A stretch of 64,000 nucleotides of DNA from Streptomyces sp. NRRL B-1140 (GTDB lineage: Bacteria; Actinomycetota; Actinomycetes; Streptomycetales; Streptomycetaceae), in contig NZ_LGEA01000102.1 in NCBI RefSeq assembly GCF_001280065.1, positions 1 to 64,000 on the forward strand, in the 5' to 3' direction. Positions within the stretch are counted from its first letter, which is position 1. Each line of letters begins with the position of its first letter. The position numbers and the translations under genes were made by a program. Below the pieces are notes generated by a model, which was not told where the DNA came from, ran no database searches, and saw only the letters and a list, made by a program, of their open reading frames with translations. This document shows positions 20,822 through 29,605 of the stretch, one piece after another.

Positions 20822-22170
20822 CCTGGGTCCAGCCGGAGGACCTGATCGGCCACGAACTGCGCCAGGCGGCCCTGGACGGACGCGAGCCGAGGGCGGTCGC
20901 GGCCCGCTGGCGAGCGGCGGGCGGCCCGGACGCCCCGGCCGCCGGGGGCGCGTCCCCCACGCCCGTGTCCCGCTACCTGCGCCGGCTGGCCGCGGACCTC
21001 CTGGACGAACTGGCGGACCTCCCCAGCCGCCTGACCGACGACGAGCCGACAGACCTGGAGAGGATCAAGGCGGCGTGCCCCGACTGGCCCGAACCCCTGG
21101 GCATCCCGGCCACCACCCCGGAACACCTGGAAGCCGCCTGGCTCGGCCGCGCCGCCGGCTGCCTCCTGGGCAAGCCGGTCGAGAAGCTCCCCCTCGACGC
21201 CATCCGCCGGCTCGCCCGCTCCACCGGCAACTGGCCCCTCACCACCTACTTCACCGCCCGGGGCGTCCCGGCGGAACTCCTGGAACGGCATCCCTGGAAC
21301 CGCCGCTCGGCAGCCACCTCCCTCGCCGAGAACATCGACGGCATGCCCGAGGACGACGACCTCGACTACCCGGTGCTCAACCTCGTCCTGCTCCAGCGGT
21401 ACGGCACGGCCTTCACCACCGCGGACGTGGCCCGGACCTGGCTCGACGAACTCCCCGCCGGCCGTACGTTCACCGCCGAACGCGTCGCCTACCGCAACCT
21501 CCTGACCGGCCTGGAGCCCCCGCACACCGCCCGCCACCGCAACCCGTTCCGCGAATGGATCGGCGCCCTGATCCGCGCCGACGTCCACGGCTGGACCAAT
21601 CCCGGCGACCCGGCCGCGGCGGCCGGGCAGGCCCACCGGGACGCCACTCTCACGCACACCGCCAACGGCGTCTACGCGGCGATGTTCACGGCGGCCGTCA
21701 TCGCAACGGCCGCGACCGGCGACCACGACGTCCACACCTGTCTCCGCACCGGCCTCACCGTCGTCCCGCCACGCTCCCGTCTCGCCCGGGCCGTCACCGA
21801 AGCCGTCCGGCTCGCGCACGAGCACGAGGACTTCGACACCGTCGTCGACGCACTCCACGCCACCCACGCCGCCACCCACCACTGGGTGCACGCCGTCCCC
21901 AACACCGCGCTGATCGCCGCCGCCCTCACCCACGCGAACGGCGACTTCACCGGCTCCGTCTGCCGCGCGGTGAGCGGCGGCTGGGACACCGACTCCAACG
22001 GCGCGACGGCGGGCAGCATCACCGGACTGCTGGCCGGGCACCCCGCGGCGCTCCCCGACCGATGGACCGCACCCCTGAAGAACCGGCTGGCCACGTCCAT
22101 CGGCGACTTCAACGGCATCGGCTTCGACACCCTCGCCCACCTCACGTACCGGGAGACCCGACGCCCATGA
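20809..22170 (+). CDS. ADP-ribosylglycohydrolase family protein with N-terminal extension (ARH-D)
   Basis: A 453-aa protein. The first 105 or so residues match no family I know; they are helical and charged. The ARH domain follows but is divergent: the usual GDxLG reads GCLLGKPVEK, the TDDT site reads EDDDLDY, and the C-terminal site is GGWDTDSNGATAG, with the metal Asp pair kept. This variant belongs to a recognisable subgroup of the fold, so activity is plausible but on a different substrate from ARH-A. It begins inside ARH-C and ends in an ATGA overlap with the CoA-transferase gene. Confidence 0.75.
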   Translation: MLRLTWVQPEDLIGHELRQAALDGREPRAVAARWRAAGGPDAPAAGGASPTPVSRYLRRLAADLLDELADLPSRLTDDEPTDLERIKAACPDWPEPLGIPATTPEHLEAAWLGRAAGCLLGKPVEKLPLDAIRRLARSTGNWPLTTYFTARGVPAELLERHPWNRRSAATSLAENIDGMPEDDDLDYPVLNLVLLQRYGTAFTTADVARTWLDELPAGRTFTAERVAYRNLLTGLEPPHTARHRNPFREWIGALIRADVHGWTNPGDPAAAAGQAHRDATLTHTANGVYAAMFTAAVIATAATGDHDVHTCLRTGLTVVPPRSRLARAVTEAVRLAHEHEDFDTVVDALHATHAATHHWVHAVPNTALIAAALTHANGDFTGSVCRAVSGGWDTDSNGATAGSITGLLAGHPAALPDRWTAPLKNRLATSIGDFNGIGFDTLAHLTYRETRRP

Positions 22171-23366
22171 CCGCCTCCACCACCGGGCCCCTCACCGGCC
22201 TGCGCGTCCTCGACCTCGCCACGCTCTTCGCCGGCCCGATGGCCGCCACCCTGCTCGGCGACTTCGGCGCCGAGGTCGTCAAGATCGAGCACCCGGGCAG
22301 GCCGGACCCCTCCCGCGGCCACGGCCCCTCCAAGGACGGCGTGGGCCTGTGGTGGAAGATGCTGGGCCGCAACAAGCGGACCATGACGCTCGACCTGTCG
22401 AAGCCCGGCGGCCGTGCCATCCTCCTGCGCCTGGCCGCCCGCACCGACGTGATCATCGAGAACTTCCGCCCCGGCACTCTGGAGAAGTGGGACCTGGGCT
22501 GGCCGGAGCTGTCGGCGGCCAACCCCCGCCTGGTCCTCGCCCGGGTCACCGGCTTCGGACAGTTCGGCCCCTACGCTCATCGCCCCGGCTTCGGCACCCT
22601 CGCCGAGGCGATGAGCGGCTTCGCCGCGATCACCGGCGAACCGGACGCGCCCCCGACCCTCCCGCCGTTCGGCCTGGCCGACTCCATCGCGGGCCTGACG
22701 ACGGCGTACGCCGTGATGACCGCGCTCGCCGCCCGCGAGCGCACCGGCGAGGGCCAGGTCGTCGACACGGCCCTGATCGAGCCGATCCTGGCCGCGCTCG
22801 GCCCCCAGCCCCTCTGGTACGACCAGCTCGGGCACGTCCAGCCCCGCACCGGCAACCGCTCCCCCAACAACGCCCCGCGCGGGGTCTACCGCACCGCGGA
22901 CGGCACCTGGGTCGCCGTCTCCACCTCGGCCCAGTCGGTCGCGGAACGCGTGATGCACCTGGTCGGCCGCCCGGAACTGATCGACGAACCCTGGTTCGCC
23001 ACGGGCGCCGAGCGCGCCCTGCACGCCGACGTCCTGGACGAGGCGGTCGGCACCTGGATCGCCGCGCGCACCCGCACCGACGTCCTGGCCGCGTTCGAGA
23101 AGGCCGAGGCGGCGGTGGCCCCGGTCCAGGACGTCCGGGACGTGATGGCGGACCCGCAGTACCAGGCCCTGGAGACCATCACCACCGTCGACGACCCCGA
23201 ACTGGGCCCGCTGCGCATGCAGAACGTCCTGTTCCGCCTCTCCGCCACACCCGGCGTGATCCGCTGGGCCGGCCGCCCGCACGGCGCCGACACCGAGGAG
23301 GTCCTCACCGAGCTGGGCCTGACCCCGGGCGACCTCGCCGCGCTGCGCGCGGAGGGCGCCCTGTGA
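22167..23366 (+). CDS. Family III CoA-transferase (CaiB/BaiF type)
   Basis: A 399-aa enzyme of the length usual for formyl-CoA/carnitine CoA-transferases. It would move CoA from one carboxylic acid thioester to another through an aspartyl-CoA intermediate. The start LRVLDLATLFAGPMAATLLGD and the VIIENFRPGTLEK segment are typical; Asp172 in GLADSIAG is placed where the catalytic Asp is expected. The donor and acceptor acids are unknown. It is ATGA-coupled to ARH-D and GTGA-coupled to the lyase gene, which suggests that its acyl-CoA product feeds the lyase. Confidence 0.87.
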   Translation: MTASTTGPLTGLRVLDLATLFAGPMAATLLGDFGAEVVKIEHPGRPDPSRGHGPSKDGVGLWWKMLGRNKRTMTLDLSKPGGRAILLRLAARTDVIIENFRPGTLEKWDLGWPELSAANPRLVLARVTGFGQFGPYAHRPGFGTLAEAMSGFAAITGEPDAPPTLPPFGLADSIAGLTTAYAVMTALAARERTGEGQVVDTALIEPILAALGPQPLWYDQLGHVQPRTGNRSPNNAPRGVYRTADGTWVAVSTSAQSVAERVMHLVGRPELIDEPWFATGAERALHADVLDEAVGTWIAARTRTDVLAAFEKAEAAVAPVQDVRDVMADPQYQALETITTVDDPELGPLRMQNVLFRLSATPGVIRWAGRPHGADTEEVLTELGLTPGDLAALRAEGAL

Positions 23367-24175
23367 CGGCGTACCCGCTCACCTGGCTCTACGTCCCGGG
23401 CGACCGCCCGCACGTGGTGGCGAAGGCCCTCACCAGCGGCGCCGACGTCGTGGTCGTCGACCTGGAGGACGCGGTCCCCCCGGACCGCAAGGCCTACGCC
23501 CGCGCCGCCACCGCGGAGCTGCTCACGGAAGGGCCCCCGGTGCCGGTCCACGTACGCGTCAACCCGCTGGGCGGCCGGGGCGAGCAGGACATCGCCGCCC
23601 TCGTGGGAGCGCCGGGTTTGTCCGGGCTGCGGCTGCCCAAGGTGACCTCGGCCGCCGAGATCGTCCGTGTGGCCCGCCGCACGGCACGGACCGACCTGTA
23701 CGCGCTCCTGGAGACGGCCCTCGGTGTGGAGCGGGCCTACGCCGTCGCGACCGCCCACCCCCGTCTGCGGGGCATCTCGCTCGGGGAGGCCGACCTCTGC
23801 GCCGACCTCGGCGTGCGCGACGGCACGGGCCTGGACTGGTCCCGCTCCCGGGTGGTGGTGGCCGCCCGCGCCGCGGGCCTGCCGCCACCGGCCCAGTCGG
23901 TCCACCCGGACATCCACGACCAGGAGGGACTGGCCGCCTCCTGCGCGCACGGCCGCGCCCTGGGCTTTCTGGGCCGGGCCGCGATCCACCCCCGCCAGCT
24001 GCCGGTGATCGAGCGGGCCTATCTGCCCGGCGCGGAGGAGATCGAGCAGGCGGAAACGGTCCTCGAGGCGGCCGCCGCCGAGCAGGGCGCCCAGGCCCTG
24101 CCGGACGGCCGCTTCATCGACGCGGCGATGGTCACGGCGGCCCGGCGCACCCTGGCCCTGACCCGTCACCGCTGA
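23363..24175 (+). CDS. HpcH/HpaI aldolase, citrate lyase beta (CitE)-like protein
   Basis: A 270-aa TIM-barrel lyase. Stand-alone CitE-like proteins split or form malyl-CoA, citramalyl-CoA or similar 3-hydroxyacyl-CoA esters. Conserved points: LYVPGDRP at the start, DLEDAV near residue 35, the Arg in HVRVNPLG, Glu in LLETALG, the Asp of GEADLCADLG (Mg2+ ligand) and AIHPRQLPVI. CitD/CitF partners of true citrate lyase are absent, so citrate lyase is unlikely. Start is GTG at 23363. It is the last gene of the operon, with a strong hairpin 75 nt beyond its stop. Confidence 0.87.
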   Translation: MTAYPLTWLYVPGDRPHVVAKALTSGADVVVVDLEDAVPPDRKAYARAATAELLTEGPPVPVHVRVNPLGGRGEQDIAALVGAPGLSGLRLPKVTSAAEIVRVARRTARTDLYALLETALGVERAYAVATAHPRLRGISLGEADLCADLGVRDGTGLDWSRSRVVVAARAAGLPPPAQSVHPDIHDQEGLAASCAHGRALGFLGRAAIHPRQLPVIERAYLPGAEEIEQAETVLEAAAAEQGAQALPDGRFIDAAMVTAARRTLALTRHR

Positions 24176-24250
24176 CGAACCGACGGCCACGGCGGGACAC
24201 ACCCTTCCCACACCCACCGCCTCTCACGTACCGAGCCCTGACGTGCCGAA

Positions 24251-24278
24251 GGGCGCCCGGGGAGAGTCCCGGGCGCCC
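24251..24278. terminator. Perfect 11-bp hairpin between citE-like gene and lgt
   Basis: GGGCGCCCGGG (24251-24261) pairs perfectly with 24268-24278 around the loop GAGAGT. It sits between two converging genes and has no T tail, so it is probably a two-way terminator for the ARH operon and lgt. Confidence 0.7.
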
Positions 24279-24304
24279 TCGGCGCGTCACATGCGGCTGG
24301 ACCG

Positions 24305-25273
24305 TCAGGTCTTCTTCCCCGACCCGGCCTCGTTCCTGGCACCGTCCGTCTCGGCGTCGTCCGCGGGCTGGTCGTCCTCCCCGGCGTCCTCGGCCCGGTC
24401 GGCCTTGCCCGTGGCATCGGCCGGCTCGGCACCGTCGGTCTCACCGCCGGAGGCATCCGCACCCGGCTCGACGACGTCCTCCCGTCCGGGCCGCTTCTTC
24501 GACGACACCACCAGGTACGTCACCGCGAGCAGGAACACGAGGATCGCGGTCCACACGTTCAGCCGGACGCCCAGGATGTGGTGGGCGTCGTCGACGCGCA
24601 TGTACTCGATCCAGCCACGCCCCGCGCAGTACGCGGCGACGTACAGCGCGAACGCCCGGCCGTGTCCGAGCCGGAAGCGGCGGTCGGCCCAGATGACCAG
24701 GAGCGCCACACCGATGCACCACAGCGACTCGTACAGGAACGTCGGGTGGTAGGTGCCCGGCACCCGCCCGTCCGACGAGGAGGTGATCTCCAGGGCCCAG
24801 GGCAGATCGGTGGGCTTGCCGTACAGCTCCTGGTTGAACCAGTTGCCCCAGCGGCCGATCGCCTGGGCGAAGGCGATGCCCGGCGCGACGGCGTCGGCGT
24901 AGGCCGGCATCGGGATGCCGCGGCGGCGGCAGCCGATCCACGCGCCCAGCGCACCCAGCGCGATCGCGCCCCAGATGCCGAGGCCGCCCTCCCAGATCTT
25001 GAAGGCGTCCACCCAGTCACGGCCCTCGCTGAAGTACAGCTCGTAGTCCGTGATCACGTGGTAGAGCCGGCCGCCGACCAGGCCGAACGGCACGGCCCAG
25101 ACAGCGATGTCGGCCACCGTGCCGGCCCGCCCGCCCCGGGCGATCCAGCGCTTGTTGCCGAGCCAGACCGCGACGAAGACGCCGATGATGATGCAGAACG
25201 CGTAGCCGCGCAGCGGAATGGGGCCGAGGTACAGCACCCCGCGCGACGGGCTGGGAATGAAGGCAAGTTCCAT
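24305..25273 (-). CDS. lgt: Prolipoprotein diacylglyceryl transferase
   Basis: A 322-aa polytopic membrane enzyme that moves diacylglycerol from phosphatidylglycerol onto the lipobox cysteine, the first step of lipoprotein maturation; LspA, encoded at 62.7 kb, acts next. The Lgt signature is intact (GRWGNWFNQELYGKPTDLPWAL, about residues 145-166, including the conserved Arg and Asn), as are the YHPTFLYES and final transmembrane segments. A Gly/Ala/Asp-rich cytosolic tail of about 60 residues follows, a common actinomycete addition. The ATG at 25273 (MELAFIPSPSRG) is preferred over 25300. Confidence 0.93.
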   Translation of the reverse strand: MELAFIPSPSRGVLYLGPIPLRGYAFCIIIGVFVAVWLGNKRWIARGGRAGTVADIAVWAVPFGLVGGRLYHVITDYELYFSEGRDWVDAFKIWEGGLGIWGAIALGALGAWIGCRRRGIPMPAYADAVAPGIAFAQAIGRWGNWFNQELYGKPTDLPWALEITSSSDGRVPGTYHPTFLYESLWCIGVALLVIWADRRFRLGHGRAFALYVAAYCAGRGWIEYMRVDDAHHILGVRLNVWTAILVFLLAVTYLVVSSKKRPGREDVVEPGADASGGETDGAEPADATGKADRAEDAGEDDQPADDAETDGARNEAGSGKKT

Positions 25274-25365
25274 GGCAAGGTCGACGCTACCGTGCCGCAC
25301 CGGGCCCGCGGCAGGCAGCCCGGCTACGGGTCCATAACAGGGGCGTGAGAATGGCCCTTACGCCC

Positions 25366-26142
25366 TTACCCCTTGTTCGCCTCCCGCACCATCTGCTTCA
25401 GCTTGGCGGGGGTCATCGTCCGGTCCTGGTAGATGTTCTCGCCGTCGAACAGCACGGTCGGCGTGCCCGAGAAGCCGCCCTTGTCGAACGCCTGGTGGGA
25501 CTTGGTGACCCAGCCGTTGTGCGTGCCCTTCTCGACACAGGTGCGGAAGGCGGGGGTGTCCAGTCCGTCGACCTTGCCGGCCAGCTCGATCAGCCGGGCG
25601 TTGTCCGCGTAGGCGTCGTCGACCTCCGAGGGCTGGTGGTCGAAGAGGACGTCGTGGTAGGCGGGGAACTTCCCGGCGTCCTGGGCGCAGGCCGCCGCGT
25701 TGGCGGCGTTGCGGGAGCCCGTGCCGCGCATGTTGCCGTCGATCAGGGTCACCAGGTGGTACTCGACCTTCAGGTCGCCGGCGTCGGTCAGTTCGTGGAT
25801 CACCGGCCGGTACGCCGTCTCGAAGGACTTGCACGCGGGGCAGCGGAAGTCCTCCCACACCGTGAGCGTGGACTTGGCACTGTCCTTGCCGACCGGGAGG
25901 GCGAGGCTGTCCTTGCCCCGTGCTCCGGAGGGCACCACGACCGGCCCCGAGGCCTCGCTGCCGTCGTCCTTGCCGGCGTTGGCCGCGACGACGCCGATCA
26001 CCGCCGCGAGTCCCAGGACGGCGACGACGGCGCCGCCGACGATCAGCGCGCGCCGGCGCTTGTCCGCGGACTTCTGCTTCTCGCGCTCGACCGCCAGCTT
26101 CTCCCGGGCGGTGCGCTTTCCCTCACGGTTCTTCTCGCTCAC
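25366..26142 (-). CDS. Membrane-anchored DsbA-like thioredoxin-fold protein
   Basis: A 258-aa protein with a basic cytosolic N-terminus (about 30 residues, Lys/Arg/Glu-rich), one transmembrane helix (about 32-54) and an extracellular thioredoxin fold with the redox pair CPAC (FRCPACKSF, near residue 100). A cis-Pro loop, GTPTVLFDG, lies near the end. It probably oxidises or reduces disulfides in exported proteins. It lies between trpA and lgt on the same strand but is separated from trpA by a strong hairpin. A close architectural twin is at 54.3 kb. Confidence 0.85.
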   Translation of the reverse strand: MSEKNREGKRTAREKLAVEREKQKSADKRRRALIVGGAVVAVLGLAAVIGVVAANAGKDDGSEASGPVVVPSGARGKDSLALPVGKDSAKSTLTVWEDFRCPACKSFETAYRPVIHELTDAGDLKVEYHLVTLIDGNMRGTGSRNAANAAACAQDAGKFPAYHDVLFDHQPSEVDDAYADNARLIELAGKVDGLDTPAFRTCVEKGTHNGWVTKSHQAFDKGGFSGTPTVLFDGENIYQDRTMTPAKLKQMVREANKG

Positions 26143-26156
26143 ACCCCGGAAACGAA

Positions 26157-26183
26157 CCGGGGAGGCGCACCGCGCCTCCCCGG
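26157..26183 (-). terminator. 12-bp hairpin downstream of trpA
   Basis: CCGGGGAGGCGC (26157-26168) pairs perfectly with 26172-26183, loop ACC. On the minus strand it is followed by the T-richer TTCGTTTCC. It lies 45 nt past the trpA stop and should end the trpCMBA transcript. Confidence 0.72.
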
Positions 26184-26228
26184 CCCCAGGTCCACCCGTA
26201 CGAGGGACCTGTATGACTTCCCGGTTTC

Positions 26229-27047
26229 TTACGCCTGCCGGCGCACGCCCCGGGCGAGGTCACCGGCGAGCGCGCGCACGGCGTCCAGACCGGCGGCGTC
26301 GTCCGGGGCGTCCAGCATCGCCTTGACGAAGGCCGAGCCGACGATCACGCCGTCGGCGAAACCGGCGACCTCGGCGGCCTGGGTGGCGTCGGAGACGCCG
26401 AGCCCGACGCAGACGGGCAGGTCGGCGCGCGTGGCCCGGGTGCGTTCCACCAGGCCCTGGGCCTGCGAGCTGACGGTGGCGCGGGTGCCGGTGACGCCCA
26501 TCAGGGAGGCGGCGTAGACGAAGCCGCTGCCCGCCGCGGTGATCTGCGCGAGCCGCTCGTCCTTGCTGCTGGGCGCGACGACGAAGACGGTGGCGAGACC
26601 GTGCTTCTCGGCGTGTTCCCGCCACAGCGCCGATTCCTGCACGGGCAGGTCGGGCAGGATGCACCCGGCGCCGCCCGCCTCGGCGAGCTCGGCGGTGAAC
26701 CGTTCGACGCCGTAGCGGTCGATGGGGTTCCAGTACGTCATGACGAGGATCGGCTTGCCCGTGGCGGTATGGGCCTCGCGGACCGTGCGCAGCACGTCGG
26801 CGATCTTCACGCCGCCGCGCAGGGCGATGTCGTCGGCGGTCTGGATGACCGGGCCGTCGAGGACGGGGTCGCTGTGCGGCAGGCCCACCTCCACGACGTC
26901 GGCGCCGCCGTCGATGACGGCCTTGATCGCCTCGATGCCGCCGTCCACGGTCGGGAACCCGGCCGGGAGGTAGGCGATGAGCGCCGAACGCCCTTCGGAC
27001 TTCGCCGTGGCGAGGGTGTCCGTCAACAGCTGGATGTTGCCGCTCAC
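26229..27047 (-). CDS. trpA: Tryptophan synthase alpha chain
   Basis: A 272-aa TIM barrel that splits indole-3-glycerol phosphate to indole and glyceraldehyde 3-phosphate and passes indole to TrpB. The catalytic Glu and Asp lie in [15 protein letters not shown] (about residues 51-65). The [19 protein letters not shown] loop and GVSDATQA phosphate-binding segments are present. The GTG start at 27047 overlaps the trpB stop by 4 nt, so the two subunits are translationally coupled as expected for the alpha2beta2 complex. Confidence 0.96.
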   Translation of the reverse strand: MSGNIQLLTDTLATAKSEGRSALIAYLPAGFPTVDGGIEAIKAVIDGGADVVEVGLPHSDPVLDGPVIQTADDIALRGGVKIADVLRTVREAHTATGKPILVMTYWNPIDRYGVERFTAELAEAGGAGCILPDLPVQESALWREHAEKHGLATVFVVAPSSKDERLAQITAAGSGFVYAASLMGVTGTRATVSSQAQGLVERTRATRADLPVCVGLGVSDATQAAEVAGFADGVIVGSAFVKAMLDAPDDAAGLDAVRALAGDLARGVRRQA

Positions 27048-28330
27048 TTGGCGTCCCCCTCGATCTCGGCGGTGTCGGTGTCGGTGTCGGCGGCGACCTC
27101 GGCGTCGGTGTCGTACAGGCCGAAGTAGCGCGCGGCGGTGTCCATGTCCTTGTCACCGCGGCCGGACAGGTTGACGACGATCAGCCCGTCCTTGCCCAGC
27201 TCCTTGCCGACCTCCAGGGCTCCGGCGAGGGCGTGGGCGGACTCGATGGCCGGGATGATGCCCTCGGTGCGCGACAGCAGGCGCAGGGCCTGCATGGCGG
27301 CGTCGTCGGTGACCGCGCGGTACTCGCCGCGGCCGGAGTCCTTCAGGTAGGAGTGCTCCGGGCCGATGCCCGGGTAGTCCAGGCCCGCGGAGATCGAGTA
27401 GGGCTCGGTGATCTGGCCCTCGTCGTCCTGGAGGACGTAGGAGCGGGAGCCGTGCAGGATGCCGGGCTCGCCCGCGGTGAGGGTCGCGGCGTGCTCGCCG
27501 GTCTCGACGCCGTGCCCGGCCGGCTCGCAGCCGATGAGGCGGACGCCCTCGTCGGGGATGAAGGCGTGGAAGAGACCGATGGCGTTGGAGCCGCCGCCGA
27601 CACAGGCGACGGCCGCGTCGGGCAGGCGCCCGGCACGCTCCAGGAGCTGGCGGCGGGCCTCGACACCGATGACCCGGTGGAAGTCGCGGACCATCGCGGG
27701 GAAGGGGTGCGGTCCGGCGACGGTGCCGAAGAGGTAGTGGGTGTGGTCGACGTTGGCGACCCAGTCGCGGAAGGCCTCGTTGATGGCGTCCTTCAGCGTG
27801 CGGCTGCCGGACTTCACGGCGATGACCTCGGCGCCGAGCATGCGCATGCGGGCCACGTTGAGGGCCTGGCGCTGCGTGTCGATCTCGCCCATGTAGATGG
27901 TGCACTCGAGGCCGAAGAGCGCACAGGCGGTGGCCGTGGCCACGCCGTGCTGTCCGGCGCCGGTCTCGGCGATGACCCGGGTCTTGCCCATGCGCCGGGT
28001 GAGCAGGGCCTGGCCGAGGACGTTGTTGATCTTGTGGGAGCCGGTGTGGTTGAGGTCTTCCCGCTTCAGGAAGATCCGTGCGCCCCCCGCTTCCGCGGCG
28101 AATCGGGGGACCTCGGTGAGCGCCGAGGGGCGGCCGGTGTAGTTGACCAGGAGGTCGTCGAGTTCCCTGGCGAACTCCGGGTCGTGCTTGGCCTTGTCGT
28201 ACTCCACGGCCACCTCGTCGACGGCGGCGACGAGGGCCTCGGGGATGAACTTGCCGCCGAAGGCCCCGAAGTAGCCATCGACATTGGGGGTTTGACCCTC
28301 GGGGTCGGGGATGAAGAACTGGCTGGGCAT
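27044..28330 (-). CDS. trpB: Tryptophan synthase beta chain
   Basis: The 428-aa PLP enzyme condenses indole and serine to tryptophan. The PLP lysine is Lys100 in [10 protein letters not shown], the catalytic Glu lies in [11 protein letters not shown], and the phosphate loop is VGGGSNAIG. The N-terminal [15 protein letters not shown] is the usual TrpB1 start. The last 25 residues form an acidic Asp/Thr/Glu tail not present in most TrpB proteins and of no known role. It follows trpM by 59 nt and overlaps trpA. Confidence 0.96.
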   Translation of the reverse strand: MPSQFFIPDPEGQTPNVDGYFGAFGGKFIPEALVAAVDEVAVEYDKAKHDPEFARELDDLLVNYTGRPSALTEVPRFAAEAGGARIFLKREDLNHTGSHKINNVLGQALLTRRMGKTRVIAETGAGQHGVATATACALFGLECTIYMGEIDTQRQALNVARMRMLGAEVIAVKSGSRTLKDAINEAFRDWVANVDHTHYLFGTVAGPHPFPAMVRDFHRVIGVEARRQLLERAGRLPDAAVACVGGGSNAIGLFHAFIPDEGVRLIGCEPAGHGVETGEHAATLTAGEPGILHGSRSYVLQDDEGQITEPYSISAGLDYPGIGPEHSYLKDSGRGEYRAVTDDAAMQALRLLSRTEGIIPAIESAHALAGALEVGKELGKDGLIVVNLSGRGDKDMDTAARYFGLYDTDAEVAADTDTDTAEIEGDAK

Positions 28331-28389
28331 GCGAATACCTCACGGTGAGTGTGTGTGGAATGCACTGATCGCCGTGGGGGCGGGGATGG

Positions 28390-28635
28390 TCAGGTGGCCG
28401 CGGGCCCGTGGGGGCTGGTCGCGCCCACGCGGCGGTAGCCGCACATCGAACAGAGCCCCGCGCCCCTTGCGGGGCGCTGCTGCCATCGCATGCCGTTGAC
28501 CTGCCCGGGTTCGTCACCGATGACGTACCGGACGCGGCGGCCGTGGACCCGGCGGGCGGGCGCGCGGCAGCCGCGGGGGCGGCAGCCGCGCGCGAGGCGG
28601 GCGTACCGGTCCACGGTCGTCAGGGTGGGAGTCAT
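28390..28635 (-). CDS. trpM: TrpM-like small basic protein
   Basis: An 81-aa Arg- and Cys-rich protein between trpC and trpB (20 and 59 nt gaps). The position and the block RYARLARGCRPRGCR, then RRVRYVIGDEPGQ, match what I recall of the TrpM (formerly TrpX) mini-proteins of Streptomyces trp operons, reported to influence tryptophan synthesis, growth and antibiotic production. The version here is longer than the 63-aa S. coelicolor protein, with a C-terminal LCSMCGYRR pair of cysteines that could bind metal. No enzyme motif is present. Confidence 0.72.
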   Translation of the reverse strand: MTPTLTTVDRYARLARGCRPRGCRAPARRVHGRRVRYVIGDEPGQVNGMRWQQRPARGAGLCSMCGYRRVGATSPHGPAAT

Positions 28636-28655
28636 CGGGGCAAGTTTAGCGGTGA

Positions 28656-29465
28656 TCAGCTCCGGCCGTGCCGGAGTGCGGGGTGCTCGCCGGCCGCGAC
28701 GAGGTCCGAGACGGCCGTCCTGGGGTCCTTGCCGGTGACCAGGGACTCGCCGACCAGCACCGCGTCGGCGCCGGCGTTGGCGTAGGCGATGAGGTCGTGC
28801 GGGCCGCGGACACCGGACTCGGCGATCTTGACGATGTGGCCGGGGATCTCCGGTGCCACCCGCTCGAAGGTGCCGCGGTCGACCTCGAGGGTCTTGAGGT
28901 TGCGCGCGTTGACGCCGATCACGCGGGCGCCCGCGTCGACCGCGCGCTCCACCTCGTCCTCGTCGTGCACCTCGACGAGCGGCGTGAGCCCGATGGACTC
29001 GGCGCGCTCGATGAGGGACTCCAGGGCGGGCTGGTCGAGGGCGGCGACGATCAGCAGCACGACGTCGGCGCCGTAGGCGCGGGCCTCCCACAGCTGGTAC
29101 GACGTGACGATGAAGTCCTTGCGCAGGACCGGGATGTCCACCCGGGCGCGGACCGCCTCCAGGTCGGCGAGCGAGCCGCCGAAGCGGCGCTCCTCGGTGA
29201 GGACGGAGATGACGGCCGCGCCGCCCGCCTCGTAGTCGGCGGCGAGACCGGCCGGGTCGGCGATCGCGGCCAGCGCGCCCTTGGACGGGCTGGAGCGCTT
29301 GACCTCGCAGATGACCTTGACACCGTCACCGCGCAGTGCGGCCACGCCGTCCTTGGCCGCGGGAGCCTTCGCCGCGCGCTCCTTGAGCTCGTCGAGGCTG
29401 ACGCGCGCCTGCCGCTCCGCGAGGTCGGCACGGACTCCGTCGATGATCTCGTCGAGCACACTCAC
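28656..29465 (-). CDS. trpC: Indole-3-glycerol phosphate synthase
   Basis: A 269-aa TIM barrel that closes the indole ring from CdRP. Catalytic groups are in place: [10 protein letters not shown] (Lys in beta1), VLRKDFIV (Lys), [21 protein letters not shown] and ESGVRG. The GTG at 29465 is chosen because AAGGGG lies about 10 nt upstream; the longer frame to 29750 is not conserved. It is probably the first gene of the trpC-M-B-A transcript, since a 140-bp gap with room for a promoter precedes it. Its substrate comes from PriA acting as TrpF. Confidence 0.95.
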   Translation of the reverse strand: MSVLDEIIDGVRADLAERQARVSLDELKERAAKAPAAKDGVAALRGDGVKVICEVKRSSPSKGALAAIADPAGLAADYEAGGAAVISVLTEERRFGGSLADLEAVRARVDIPVLRKDFIVTSYQLWEARAYGADVVLLIVAALDQPALESLIERAESIGLTPLVEVHDEDEVERAVDAGARVIGVNARNLKTLEVDRGTFERVAPEIPGHIVKIAESGVRGPHDLIAYANAGADAVLVGESLVTGKDPRTAVSDLVAAGEHPALRHGRS

Positions 29466-29605
29466 GCGAGCGGCCCCCTTCCAGACTCTTGACAGTTCCA
29501 GCGACCGACCGGACAACCGACGGTCACTGCGATGGTATCCGCAGCGGGGCGCAGGCCTCGCATCCGGTTGACGCCGGTCCCAGTACCTGGACCTCCGTCC
29601 GCTGA

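Noticed and set aside
23363..24175. True citrate lyase beta subunit
   Set aside because: The alpha and gamma subunits and the citrate lyase ligase are absent; stand-alone CitE-like proteins usually act on other CoA esters.
29466..29605. Riboswitch or attenuator before trpC
   Set aside because: The 140-bp gap has no Trp-rich small frame and no recognisable riboswitch core; a simple promoter is sufficient.
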